A stretch of DNA of 6,064 nt from Gammaproteobacteria bacterium (GCA_030641695.1 DAOWGY010000072.1:1-6064), one strand, 5' to 3'; counted from the stretch's first letter, positions 1 through 5,428 are shown. Made by a program: numbers and translations. Notes: generated by a model from the sequence alone, not told the origin.

Positions 1-78
1 GGCAACCGTGGACATGCGCCGCTGCTCGATGAGAAGGAGGCCGTCGATGCCATCGCGACATTCGTACAAACCCTGTAG
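1..78 (+). CDS. alpha/beta hydrolase, C-terminal fragment (partial at window start)
   Basis: Frame 1 is open from the first base to a TAG stop at 76-78 and reads GNRGHAPLLDEKEAVDAIAT followed by FVQTL. The segment 'GHAPLLDEKEAVDAIATF' is the usual C-terminal ending of alpha/beta-fold hydrolases of the esterase/peptidase type: a Gly-His that supplies the catalytic histidine, then a Pro-Leu-Asp turn and a final amphipathic helix. The nucleophile and acid would lie before the window, so the substrate cannot be named. The gene overlaps the next one, which starts at 47, by 32 bases, and that gene's Shine-Dalgarno lies inside this coding sequence. The two hydrolases are therefore probably co-transcribed and translationally coupled. 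Only 25 codons are visible. The family call rests on this short motif. Confidence 0.72.
   Translation, partial: GNRGHAPLLDEKEAVDAIATFVQTL
34..40 (+). promoter_or_regulatory. Shine-Dalgarno deciding the depolymerase start
   Basis: AAGGAGG is a near-perfect anti-16S match, six bases before ATG 47. It lies inside the end of the upstream hydrolase gene. It favours 47 over the earlier in-frame GTG (8) and ATGs (14 and 29), and places a lipoprotein signal peptide right at the N terminus. Confidence 0.85.
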
Positions 79-1108
79 GCACTGGCTGGTACTGGCCGGC
101 GTCGTCTCGTTCGGTCTCGCTGCTTGCGGCGACGGCAGCCGGCAAGAGACGAGCGCGCTTCCGCCCATCGACTACGACGACGTACTCCGGAGTCGAATTT
201 CAGTGTCTGGCGTTTCTTCAGGTGCTTACATGGCCGTGCAAGCGCACGTCGCGTACGCGGAGAAGATCGGTGGTGTCGCCGTGGTCGCCGGTGGCCCGTA
301 TCACTGCGCCGAGGGTGACGTCAAAACCGCACGCGGGCATTGCATGAAGGGAGCCGGTCTCAGTGCCGAGCCGATGATCAAGTTCGCCGAGGACGCGGCA
401 GCCGCCGGGACGATCTCCGCGAACGACGCCATCCGCGACGCAAGGGTCTGGGTCTACCATAGTCCCGCTGACGCCGTCGTATCGCCGCAGGCCGGAGACG
501 CGCTGGTGGAGTTTTACGCAGCGTTCGTCGCGGAAGAGAACATCGAGCGCGTCAACCACATCGAGTCGGTGCATGGCTGGCCAACGGTCGCCGAAGGCAG
601 CGCCTGCGACGAGCAGGGCGGCGAATACATCAATGCCTGCGATTACGACGTGGCCGGTGAATTGCTGCGCCACCTGTACGGTGAATTGCAGGCGCGCGCG
701 GATGAAGCGGATCCCGACAAGCTGATCGCGATCGACCTGTCGGCTTTCTTCGGCTCAGGCAGTGATGTCGCGGACGAGGGTTTCGCCTACGTACCATCCG
801 GCTGCGCCACTGCGACGGATGACTGTCGCCTGCACATCGCGTTTCATGGCTGCGTCCAGGGCGCGGAATTCATTGCAGACCGATTCGCGCGCCAGGCGGG
901 TTTCAACGAGTGGGCCGAGACCAACCGTATCGTTGTCGTTTATCCGCAAATAGAAGCGAGCCTGTTCAACCCGAAGGGTTGCTGGGATTGGTGGGGTTAC
1001 ACGGACGACGACTACGATCTGAGAAGTGGCAGGCAGGTCGCCGGCGCCAGTGCGATCATCGATGCATTCGTATCAGGTACACTGTTGCACGGACTCTCCG
1101 TTCCATAG
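47..1108 (+). CDS. PHB depolymerase-type esterase, predicted lipoprotein
   Basis: This 353-residue predicted esterase resembles poly(3-hydroxybutyrate) depolymerases. ATG at 47 is chosen because AAGGAGG (34-40) sits six bases upstream; the longer frame back to a GTG at 8 lacks such a site. Residues 14-27 form a hydrophobic signal ending in the lipobox LAAC, so Cys27 should be lipidated; the following Gly gives no inner-membrane retention signal. The lipase box G-V-S-S-G has its nucleophile at Ser57. Likely triad partners are Asp142 (HSPADAVV) and His176 (VHGWPT). The oxyanion motif AFHGC at His267 comes after the triad, the order described for type II catalytic domains of short-chain-length PHB depolymerases. 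The C-terminal GCWDWWGY and the Asp-rich turn after it also fit the family. No separate linker or substrate-binding domain is visible. The substrate could be short PHA oligomers or another ester. Membrane attachment is inferred. Confidence 0.85.
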   Translation: MPSRHSYKPCRHWLVLAGVVSFGLAACGDGSRQETSALPPIDYDDVLRSRISVSGVSSGAYMAVQAHVAYAEKIGGVAVVAGGPYHCAEGDVKTARGHCMKGAGLSAEPMIKFAEDAAAAGTISANDAIRDARVWVYHSPADAVVSPQAGDALVEFYAAFVAEENIERVNHIESVHGWPTVAEGSACDEQGGEYINACDYDVAGELLRHLYGELQARADEADPDKLIAIDLSAFFGSGSDVADEGFAYVPSGCATATDDCRLHIAFHGCVQGAEFIADRFARQAGFNEWAETNRIVVVYPQIEASLFNPKGCWDWWGYTDDDYDLRSGRQVAGASAIIDAFVSGTLLHGLSVP

Positions 1109-1121
1109 TCGACTATCCGCG

Positions 1122-1865
1122 ATGACCAAAACACTGCGCACTCTGTGGAAACACGTGGCAGGGAGCAGTCGGGATCTTGCGCCGATCGTCATTGTCATCG
1201 CGTTCTTTCAGATTGTCGTCCTTCAGGAGCCGCTCGACGGCGCACTGAGTATTGCCATCGGAGCCGTGCTGGTGCTGCTGGGTCTGACGATGTTCGTATT
1301 CGGGCTGGAGCTGGCATTGTTCCCGATCGGCGAGTCACTGGCCTTCGCCCTCGCGCGCAAGGGCAGCGTCTTTTGGCTCCTGATTTTCGCTTTCCTGCTG
1401 GGATTCGGCACGACCATCGCGGAGCCTGCCTTGACGGCAGTCGCGAAGGAGGCGTCGCAGGTTGCGGCGGGCGCGGGTACCATTGCAGACACCGACGCAG
1501 CGCGCGCCAATTACCTCCTCGGACTTCGAATAACCGTCGCACTGTCGGTGGGGGTTGCGCTGATCGTCGGCGTGTTGCGCATACTACTGGCATGGTCACT
1601 GCCAGTGATGATCATCTCCGGCTACGCGTTGGTTATCGGCATGACGACGGTTGCGCCTCCCGACATTGTCGGTATCGCCTATGACTCGGGCGGTGTGACG
1701 ACGTCGACGGTGACCGTGCCGCTGGTCGCCGCGCTCGGCGTCGGCATGGCGTCATCGCTGCGCGATCGAAATCCCATGACGGACGGATTCGGATTGATCG
1801 CCTTTGCATCGCTCACTCCGATTATCTTCGTGTTGGCGTACGGAGGCATCGTCGCGTGGTTCTGA
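1122..1865 (+). CDS. DUF1538-family membrane protein, first copy
   Basis: This 247-residue integral membrane protein has about seven hydrophobic segments (roughly residues 19-35, 41-62, 83-99, 132-152, 159-179, 192-210 and 224-246). I recognise the family as DUF1538, which has no assigned biochemical function that I know of. Conserved blocks are GLELALFPIG (61-70), GTTIAEPAL (96-104), AYDSGGVTTSTVTVPLV (186-202) and DGFGLIAFASLTPII (221-235). Glu63, Glu101 and Asp188 fall in or beside membrane segments, as in ion-coupled carriers, but that role is inferred. ATG 1122 was chosen, despite a weak ribosome site, because it gives the same N-terminal length as the second copy; earlier in-frame ATGs lie within the depolymerase gene. 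Only 13 bases separate it from that gene, so read-through is possible. It overlaps the next gene by 10 bases. Confidence 0.85.
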   Translation: MTKTLRTLWKHVAGSSRDLAPIVIVIAFFQIVVLQEPLDGALSIAIGAVLVLLGLTMFVFGLELALFPIGESLAFALARKGSVFWLLIFAFLLGFGTTIAEPALTAVAKEASQVAAGAGTIADTDAARANYLLGLRITVALSVGVALIVGVLRILLAWSLPVMIISGYALVIGMTTVAPPDIVGIAYDSGGVTTSTVTVPLVAALGVGMASSLRDRNPMTDGFGLIAFASLTPIIFVLAYGGIVAWF

Positions 1866-2674
1866 TCCAGTCTGCGCTGGAGACGCTGTTGGCAACGTCG
1901 GGCGACGTGTTGCCCGTCGTGATGTTCATTGGAGCCTTTCAGGTCTTCGTCATTCGCCAACCCCTCAGGAATTTTCGGCGCCTGTTGGCGGGCCTGGTGT
2001 TCACGGTATTGGGCCTCGGCCTGTTTCTCGTCGGCCTCGAGCAGGCGTTGTTCCCTCTTGGCCGCCTGATGGCGCAACAACTGACCAATCCGGAGTTTCT
2101 GACGCGCGGTGTCGACGCGGTTGCGATCGACTGGAGTGCGTACACGTGGGTTTATGTTTTTGCGCTGGCCATCGGATTCGCTACCACCATCGCGGAACCG
2201 GCCTTGCTCGCCGTTGCGATGAAAGCAAACGATACGTCAGGTGGCGCGATCGGAGTGTGGGGACTGCGTGTTGCAGTGGCCATCGGCGTCGCAGTCGGCG
2301 TCAGCCTCGGCTGTTTCCGCATCATCACAGGTTTGCCTTTACAATTATTTATCCTGGTTGGCTACGTCATCGTGATGATCCAGACGGTGTGGGCGCCTCG
2401 CCTGATCATTCCGCTTGCCTATGATTCCGGCGGCGTAACAACGTCGACCGTAACCGTTCCCCTTGTTACCGCGCTCGGACTCGGCCTGGCCGAGACCGTG
2501 CCCGGTCGCAGTCCGTTGCTCGACGGCTTTGGACTGGTCGCTTTCGCGAGTCTTTTCCCGATTATTTCGGTGCTCGCGTACGCACAACTCACAGCGCTTA
2601 TGGAGCGAATTCGCACGACCGGGAAAAAGCACGCTCGGAATCGTGCAGAATCCACTTATCGGGAGGAAAACTGA
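1856..2674 (+). CDS. DUF1538-family membrane protein, second copy
   Basis: This 272-residue protein is homologous along its length to the gene before it. It starts at GTG 1856, which GGAGG at 1842-1846 supports. Shared blocks are GLEQALFPLG (60-69), GFATTIAEPALLAVA (107-121), AYDSGGVTTSTVTVPLV (188-204, identical in both copies) and DGFGLVAFASLFPII (223-237). The acidic residues Glu62, Glu114 and Asp190 match those of copy one. It differs by a longer loop between the second and third helices (about residues 75-95), a shorter loop after the Glu114 motif, and a hydrophilic tail from about 248 rich in Arg and Lys, probably cytoplasmic. The tail may contact the downstream regulatory proteins. The two copies probably form a heterodimer or one two-part transporter. 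The joining of genes by a 10-base overlap suggests equal production. The transport role is inference. Confidence 0.87.
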   Translation: MVLIQSALETLLATSGDVLPVVMFIGAFQVFVIRQPLRNFRRLLAGLVFTVLGLGLFLVGLEQALFPLGRLMAQQLTNPEFLTRGVDAVAIDWSAYTWVYVFALAIGFATTIAEPALLAVAMKANDTSGGAIGVWGLRVAVAIGVAVGVSLGCFRIITGLPLQLFILVGYVIVMIQTVWAPRLIIPLAYDSGGVTTSTVTVPLVTALGLGLAETVPGRSPLLDGFGLVAFASLFPIISVLAYAQLTALMERIRTTGKKHARNRAESTYREEN

Positions 2675-3024
2675 TGGAGTTCAAACTACTTATCGTATTT
2701 GTTGAGGACTCGAAGACAGAAGCGATTATCGAGGCCTCTCGTGATGCCGGTGCGACCGGATGTACGGTTATCAATCATGCGCGTGGGGAGGGTTACCAGG
2801 CCCACAAGAGCTTCTTCGGCTTGTCGCTGACCTCGCAAACGGACGTGGTGATGTTGCTGGTGGAGCGTCATATGAGCCGGGACATCCTCGAGAAAATCGG
2901 TTCGGTCGGCGAGTTCGACGCGAAACCGGGCACTGGTCTCGCCTTGCAGCTGAACGTCGAGGACGCACTCGGCGTCATGCACCAGGCGGAAGAACTAGCA
3001 GAAAAAGTGGAGGAGCAGCTATGA
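2674..3024 (+). CDS. small PII-like (GlnB-fold) signalling protein
   Basis: This 116-residue soluble protein looks like a divergent member of the PII superfamily. The order fits a ferredoxin-like fold: strand (FKLLIVFV, 3-10), helix (13-26), strand (CTVINHARGEG, 30-40), a short loop where PII proteins carry the T-loop (41-50, YQAHKSFFG), strand (DVVMLLVE, 57-64), helix (68-78), then KPGTGLALQL (84-93), resembling the late PII segment that closes the nucleotide pocket. A charged helical tail (103-116) follows. The T-loop is shorter than in GlnB/GlnK, and Tyr51 with its uridylylation context is not evident. The start follows GGGAGG at 2661-2666 and overlaps the preceding stop as TGATG. Known PII proteins often sit beside and gate a transporter (GlnK-AmtB, SbtB-SbtA), so it probably reports nucleotide status to the DUF1538 proteins. 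The ligand is unknown. Confidence 0.75.
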   Translation: MEFKLLIVFVEDSKTEAIIEASRDAGATGCTVINHARGEGYQAHKSFFGLSLTSQTDVVMLLVERHMSRDILEKIGSVGEFDAKPGTGLALQLNVEDALGVMHQAEELAEKVEEQL

Positions 3025-3425
3025 GCCTGCCAGCTTACATTCCCGTGCGTCATGTCATGCGCAAGGAAGTGACGTTCGTCAATGGCCGTACCGATGTGTT
3101 CGAAGCTCTGCGCACGATGAAGCGCGTGCAAGCAACCTGCCTGATCGTCGAAAAAAGACACGAGAACGACGAGTACGGCATGCTGCTGTTCTCCGACATC
3201 GCCAAGCAGGTCATTGCGAAAGACCGCGCGCCGGAACGGATCAACGTGTACGAGATAATGGCGAAGCCTGTCATCTCGGTCCGACCCGGCATGGACATTC
3301 GTTACTGTGCGCGGCTGTTCGATAACTTCGGCATCAGTCATGCGCCGGTGGTCGAAAACGACGAGGTCGTGGGTATCGTCAGTTACTACTTGTTGGTTCT
3401 CGAGGGACTGCCGAACCTCGATTAA
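3021..3425 (+). CDS. tandem CBS-domain protein
   Basis: This 134-residue protein is made almost entirely of two CBS motifs, about residues 7-68 and 74-128, forming one Bateman module. The first opens VRHVMRKEVTFVNGRTDVFEALRTM and contains GMLLFSDIAKQVI. The second opens VYEIMAKPVISVRPGMDI and contains FGISHAPVVENDEVVGIVSYYLL; this Ile-Ser-His-Ala-Pro-Val and Val-Gly-Ile-Val-Ser pattern is typical. CBS pairs bind adenine nucleotides such as AMP, ATP or related compounds in many families, and here there is no catalytic partner domain, so it is a stand-alone sensor. GGAGGA at 3009-3014 lies six bases before ATG 3021, and the start overlaps the PII-like gene's stop as ATGA. It is the last gene of the four-gene block and probably regulates the DUF1538 membrane pair. 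The ligand and partner are inferred. The longer upstream frame is discarded because it lies inside the PII-like gene. Confidence 0.9.
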   Translation: MSLPAYIPVRHVMRKEVTFVNGRTDVFEALRTMKRVQATCLIVEKRHENDEYGMLLFSDIAKQVIAKDRAPERINVYEIMAKPVISVRPGMDIRYCARLFDNFGISHAPVVENDEVVGIVSYYLLVLEGLPNLD

Positions 3426-3527
3426 GGCATCGCCTGGTCAATGATCAGAGCGACATCCGGGGCCGGCCACTGCAACGTGCCAACGGCTTTCGGACCTTCG
3501 GTCTTCAGGCAGATAGTCCGGATTTGC

Positions 3528-3698
3528 TTACTCAGTCGGTTCCTGCTGCCCGACCATGGACATCGCACCCTTGCCGATGAAGAACACGCCAAGACCGTCA
3601 AACAGGAAGTTCACGAGCGTGAGCTCGCCCAGGAAACCCGATCCGCCCATGAACAGGCCGATTGCGATGATGACTACGCCCCAGAAAATGTCCTGCAT
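3528..3698 (-). CDS. small two-helix membrane protein (56 aa)
   Basis: This minus-strand gene encodes MQDIFWGVVIIAIGLFMGGS followed by 36 more residues. Two hydrophobic segments, about 4-21 and 28-45, are joined by a short Gly-rich turn, with a polar C-terminal tail ending QQEPTE. The start at 3698 is set by GGGAGG (complement of 3705-3710), six bases upstream; an in-frame ATG at 3731 has no such site and would add an unlikely hydrophilic leader. I do not recognise the family. It is transcribed toward the CBS gene, with 102 bases between the two stops, and diverges from the small gene pair at 3974. The stretch 3426-3527 between the convergent stops shows no clear terminator. Being membrane-embedded and conserved in design, it may be a small accessory subunit, but no role can be assigned. 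Confidence 0.75.
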   Translation of the reverse strand: MQDIFWGVVIIAIGLFMGGSGFLGELTLVNFLFDGLGVFFIGKGAMSMVGQQEPTE

Positions 3699-3709
3699 GC
3701 TGCACCTCC

Positions 3710-3728
3710 CGAATACGCCGGGTATTCG
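3710..3728. repeat. inverted repeat next to the ribosome site of the 56-aa gene
   Basis: CGAATAC (3710-3716) and GTATTCG (3722-3728) form a perfect 7-bp stem with loop GCCGG. On the minus-strand transcript it falls directly before, and shares one base with, the GGGAGG ribosome site (3705-3710). It could modulate translation of the small membrane protein, or be a protein-binding site. Confidence 0.5.
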
Positions 3729-3813
3729 CAAGCGTCACTTATCCACCTGATCGCCGGACGGCGCCATACACGGCATCCCAAAACCCCCAATCCGACCGAC
3801 CCTTGCTAAGAAA

Positions 3814-3831
3814 ATGTGATTTAAATCACAT
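3814..3831. promoter_or_regulatory. perfect 18-bp CRP/FNR-like operator
   Basis: ATGTGATTT and its exact complement AAATCACAT abut to give an 18-bp palindrome. Its core TGTGA-N6-TCACA is the exact CRP consensus; read as an FNR box, TTGAT-N4-ATCAA, it matches eight of ten bases. It sits in the intergenic stretch 3699-3973, 116 bases before the minus-strand 56-aa start and 142 bases before the plus-strand ATG at 3974, so it could serve either direction. No convincing -10/-35 pair can be placed on either side. Apart from this site and the hairpin at 3710-3728, I see nothing definite in the 275 bases between the genes; a 36-codon frame at 3850-3960 has no ribosome site. Confidence 0.7.
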
Positions 3832-3973
3832 ACTTGTACGTTATGTCGAATGACCGGAAATGACCAATCAGCAAGGCATTCCGACAAGAGCGAAAAGCCA
3901 TTGATGCGGATCATTGGCGTCAATGCCGCTGCCCTTGCCGATGCTGAGGGTCGGCCTTGACGGGAGACGACTA

Positions 3974-4093
3974 ATGGACAGGAATCAACAGGCGAAATTG
4001 GCCACTGCACCGCGCCAGGGGCGTTACGGTTGGGTCTGGGTTTGGGGCGTGCTGATCGTATTCTTCGCGCTCGAGGTCGCGCGGTTGTCATGA
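3974..4093 (+). CDS. 39-aa Trp-rich single-helix membrane peptide
   Basis: This short gene encodes a hydrophilic, basic N-terminal part (residues 1-17) and one membrane segment YGWVWVWGVLIVFFALEVA (18-36), ending RLS. ATG 3974 follows GGGAGA (3962-3967) at six bases. Three Trp residues alternate at 20, 22 and 24, marking a membrane interface. The positive N-terminal side suggests the N terminus stays in the cytoplasm. Its TGA stop overlaps the ATG of the next gene (ATGA at 4090-4093), so the two are translationally coupled. I do not recognise a family. It resembles other single-helix accessory peptides only in general design. The strong ribosome site, the membrane helix and the coupling together support a real gene. 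Confidence 0.68.
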   Translation: MDRNQQAKLATAPRQGRYGWVWVWGVLIVFFALEVARLS

Positions 4094-4326
4094 ACGAATA
4101 CGACATGGACAATCGCAACGCGAAACTCTGGGTTTATGACCATAACGATCGCGATATCGTGCCACCGTTCCTGGTAGGCGAGGTCGCGGGCAGCCTGTCC
4201 ATAGATTCCGACCGGGAACAACTACGGTTGTTTGCAGAATCGATAATGGATTGGTTGGCTCGTACCGAGGCAGCCGACGGTGCAACGGTCTACAGGCTGA
4301 TGCCTGGCAACGGGACATCCGGCTAG
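4090..4326 (+). CDS. hypothetical acidic soluble protein (78 aa)
   Basis: This protein begins MNEYDMDNRNAKLWVYDHND, has a region IVPPFLVGEVAGSLSIDSDR (23-42), and then a probable amphipathic helix EQLRLFAESIMDWLARTEAA (43-62). No signal peptide or membrane segment is seen; it is acidic and probably cytoplasmic. I do not recognise the family. The start is chosen at 4090 because it overlaps the TGA of the 39-residue membrane peptide as ATGA, and the peptide gene covers the longer frame that starts at 4030. Coupling suggests the two products act together, perhaps a membrane anchor and a soluble partner, but that is inference. The gene ends 23 bases before the convergent nrtR stop. Confidence 0.7.
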   Translation: MNEYDMDNRNAKLWVYDHNDRDIVPPFLVGEVAGSLSIDSDREQLRLFAESIMDWLARTEAADGATVYRLMPGNGTSG

Positions 4327-4342
4327 CTCAGTCTGAGCCGGA
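4318..4342. terminator. hairpin between convergent genes, possible bidirectional terminator
   Basis: TCCGGCT (4318-4324) pairs with AGCCGGA (4336-4342), giving a 7-bp GC-rich stem over an 11-base loop; an alternative fold pairs CTCA with TGAG inside. It spans the stop of the 78-aa gene, 7 bases before the nrtR stop. No true T-run follows on either strand (only GTTGTT on plus), so rho-independent activity would be weak. Confidence 0.4.
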
Positions 4343-4349
4343 CCGTTGT

Positions 4350-5354
4350 TCAGCTTGCGCGGCTACGCATTATTGGCCGCGCTACTCCTACGGTGAGTTT
4401 TTCACCGAGCACCTCACGGCGGAATCGAAACATTTCAGCGGGCCTGCCACGCCCGACGGTCGACGTACGTCCCACGGCTTCCACGAGATCACCCGACGTC
4501 ACGAGACGCCGAAAATTCTGCTTGTGCAATCGTGCACCACTGAGTGCCTCGACAACTCTCTGCAATTGCAGCAGCGTAAATTCGCCCGGCATGAGATCGA
4601 AAACGACAGGCCGGTACGCGAGTTTGCCCCGCAAGCGACCGAGCGCGGTCGCGAGAATTCGTCGATGGTCGGAAGCCAGAGCAGCACCCATTTTTTCGAA
4701 CGCCGCGCTGTTTTCCGGGAGCGGTTTCTTTCTTGCAGCGCTGGAATCACGCTGTGCTTCGGCCACGAGTCCCGCTTCATAGAGCAACTCGAACCGCTCC
4801 AGCGACAGTACGGCGTCCATGTCCGAGGCCGTTGCCCTTCCAAAAGTCACGTTGACCCGCTCCTGTCGCTGTTTGCGCTTTGACTCGCTGCGAGCCCCAC
4901 CTATCCATTGCTGCAACGACGGTTCGATGTGTTCATCGAGAATGGCTGGCCGGCTGCGCCGCCAGTCCTCCCAGGGAAAGAAGCTGTACCAGTCGTGCCA
5001 CTCGGCGCCGCTTGTCGCTACGGGATCTTCGTGAGTCAACGCGATGTACGCGACAGACACAACGCGCGCACCACCATCGATTTCGGCAGGGTCACGGAAG
5101 CGGTTGCCGAACGTGTAAAGCTGCTCTACGTAATAGAGATCCAGACCCGTCTGGGCTTCCACCCACCGCCGCAGGCTGCTTTCCAGGCTCGGGTGACTGG
5201 CTGCCTCGAACGGGCCGTTCGGCAGGGCGAGTGGGCTGTAGCCGGCGGCCTGATCAGAGCCCTGGTCGACGATCAGGACGCGCGGCGTGTCGTCCGTGAC
5301 CGCAACGATAACGGCAATCAGATTGACGATGGTTTGCGTAACTTTTTCTTTCAT
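4350..5354 (-). CDS. nrtR: NrtR-type Nudix-related transcriptional regulator of NAD synthesis
   Basis: This 334-residue protein joins an N-terminal Nudix-like domain (about 8-150) to a C-terminal winged helix (about 250-312). The Nudix box region (47-71, from GPFEAASHP to TGL) is degenerate: only a Gly, Arg63 and Gly70 fit, while the catalytic Glu pair is replaced by Ala67 and Gln68, as expected for a sensor and not a hydrolase. The C-terminal FDLMPGEFTLLQLQRVVEAL, then QNFRRLV and GRGRPAEMFRF, is the characteristic NrtR DNA-binding segment. A basic, charged linker with a long helix (about 155-245) lies between. Known NrtR proteins repress NAD synthesis or salvage genes and respond to ADP-ribose or related NAD metabolites. 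Divergence from nadA over a palindromic operator fits this fully. ATG 5354 is the first start after an in-frame TAG; its ribosome site is weak. The effector is inferred. Confidence 0.88.
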   Translation of the reverse strand: MKEKVTQTIVNLIAVIVAVTDDTPRVLIVDQGSDQAAGYSPLALPNGPFEAASHPSLESSLRRWVEAQTGLDLYYVEQLYTFGNRFRDPAEIDGGARVVSVAYIALTHEDPVATSGAEWHDWYSFFPWEDWRRSRPAILDEHIEPSLQQWIGGARSESKRKQRQERVNVTFGRATASDMDAVLSLERFELLYEAGLVAEAQRDSSAARKKPLPENSAAFEKMGAALASDHRRILATALGRLRGKLAYRPVVFDLMPGEFTLLQLQRVVEALSGARLHKQNFRRLVTSGDLVEAVGRTSTVGRGRPAEMFRFRREVLGEKLTVGVARPIMRSRAS

Positions 5355-5368
5355 TGAGGTTTTCTACT

Positions 5369-5384
5369 CATCCGCCGGCGGATG
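5369..5384. repeat. 16-bp palindrome in the nrtR leader
   Basis: CATCCGCC followed by GGCGGATG is perfectly self-complementary. It lies between the predicted nrtR promoter and its ATG (minus strand), so it would be in the nrtR 5' UTR as a 6-bp stem with a CCGG loop. It differs completely from the AT-rich operator at 5427-5457. It could be an RNA hairpin or a second protein's site. Confidence 0.45.
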
Positions 5385-5396
5385 TTCGAGGCTGGC

Positions 5397-5426
5397 TTGA
5401 CACACTATATGCTCTGAGTGAGTATT
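5397..5426 (+). promoter_or_regulatory. predicted nadA promoter
   Basis: TTGACA at 5397-5402 is a perfect -35 box. The -10 is poor: GAGTAT (5420-5425, 17-bp spacing) or AGTATT (5421-5426, 18-bp spacing), each matching three of six bases. The start of transcription would then fall on or near the 31-bp inverted repeat, so a bound regulator would block it. The call rests mainly on the -35 box and the position. Confidence 0.5.
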
Positions 5427-5428
5427 AC
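5404..5428. promoter_or_regulatory. degenerate second operator next to the main one
   Basis: ACTATATGCTC (5404-5414) repeats the left arm of the main dyad with a two-base shortening. After a five-base centre (TGAGT), GAGTATTAC imperfectly mirrors it. The geometry CTC-N5-GAG is the same as in the perfect site, with centres 25 bp apart. It may be a low-affinity NrtR site. Confidence 0.4.

Noticed and set aside
1679..2655. Antisense frames at 1679-2080 and 2419-2655 that share the C-terminal string SGTVTVDVVTPPES
   Set aside because: Both are shadows of the identical AYDSGGVTTSTVTVPLV block in the two DUF1538 copies; the repeat reflects that homology and not an antisense gene pair.
3491..3520. 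Possible terminator from CGGAC (3491-3495) and GTCCG (3516-3520) with an inner GACC-TTC-GGTC hairpin
   Set aside because: The stems are short, nested awkwardly and not followed by a T-run on either strand, so I do not call a terminator.
3441..3809. 122-codon plus-strand frame over the small minus-strand membrane gene
   Set aside because: No ribosome site and no recognisable composition; the minus-strand 56-aa gene, with its strong ribosome site and two helices, explains the region.
3850..3960. 36-codon plus-strand frame (starts MTGNDQSARH) just after the palindrome and ending 13 bases before the 39-aa gene
   Set aside because: No ribosome site precedes it and the product has no recognisable features. 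It may be chance; conservation would be needed to promote it.
3735..4118. 127-codon minus-strand frame across the palindrome and the 39-aa gene
   Set aside because: Arg/Pro-rich low-quality translation, typical of an out-of-frame reading of GC-rich DNA, with better-supported genes on the other strand.
4251..4883. 210-codon plus-strand frame opposite nrtR
   Set aside because: It runs antisense to a clearly recognised NrtR, has no good start site, and its product has no domain or signal.
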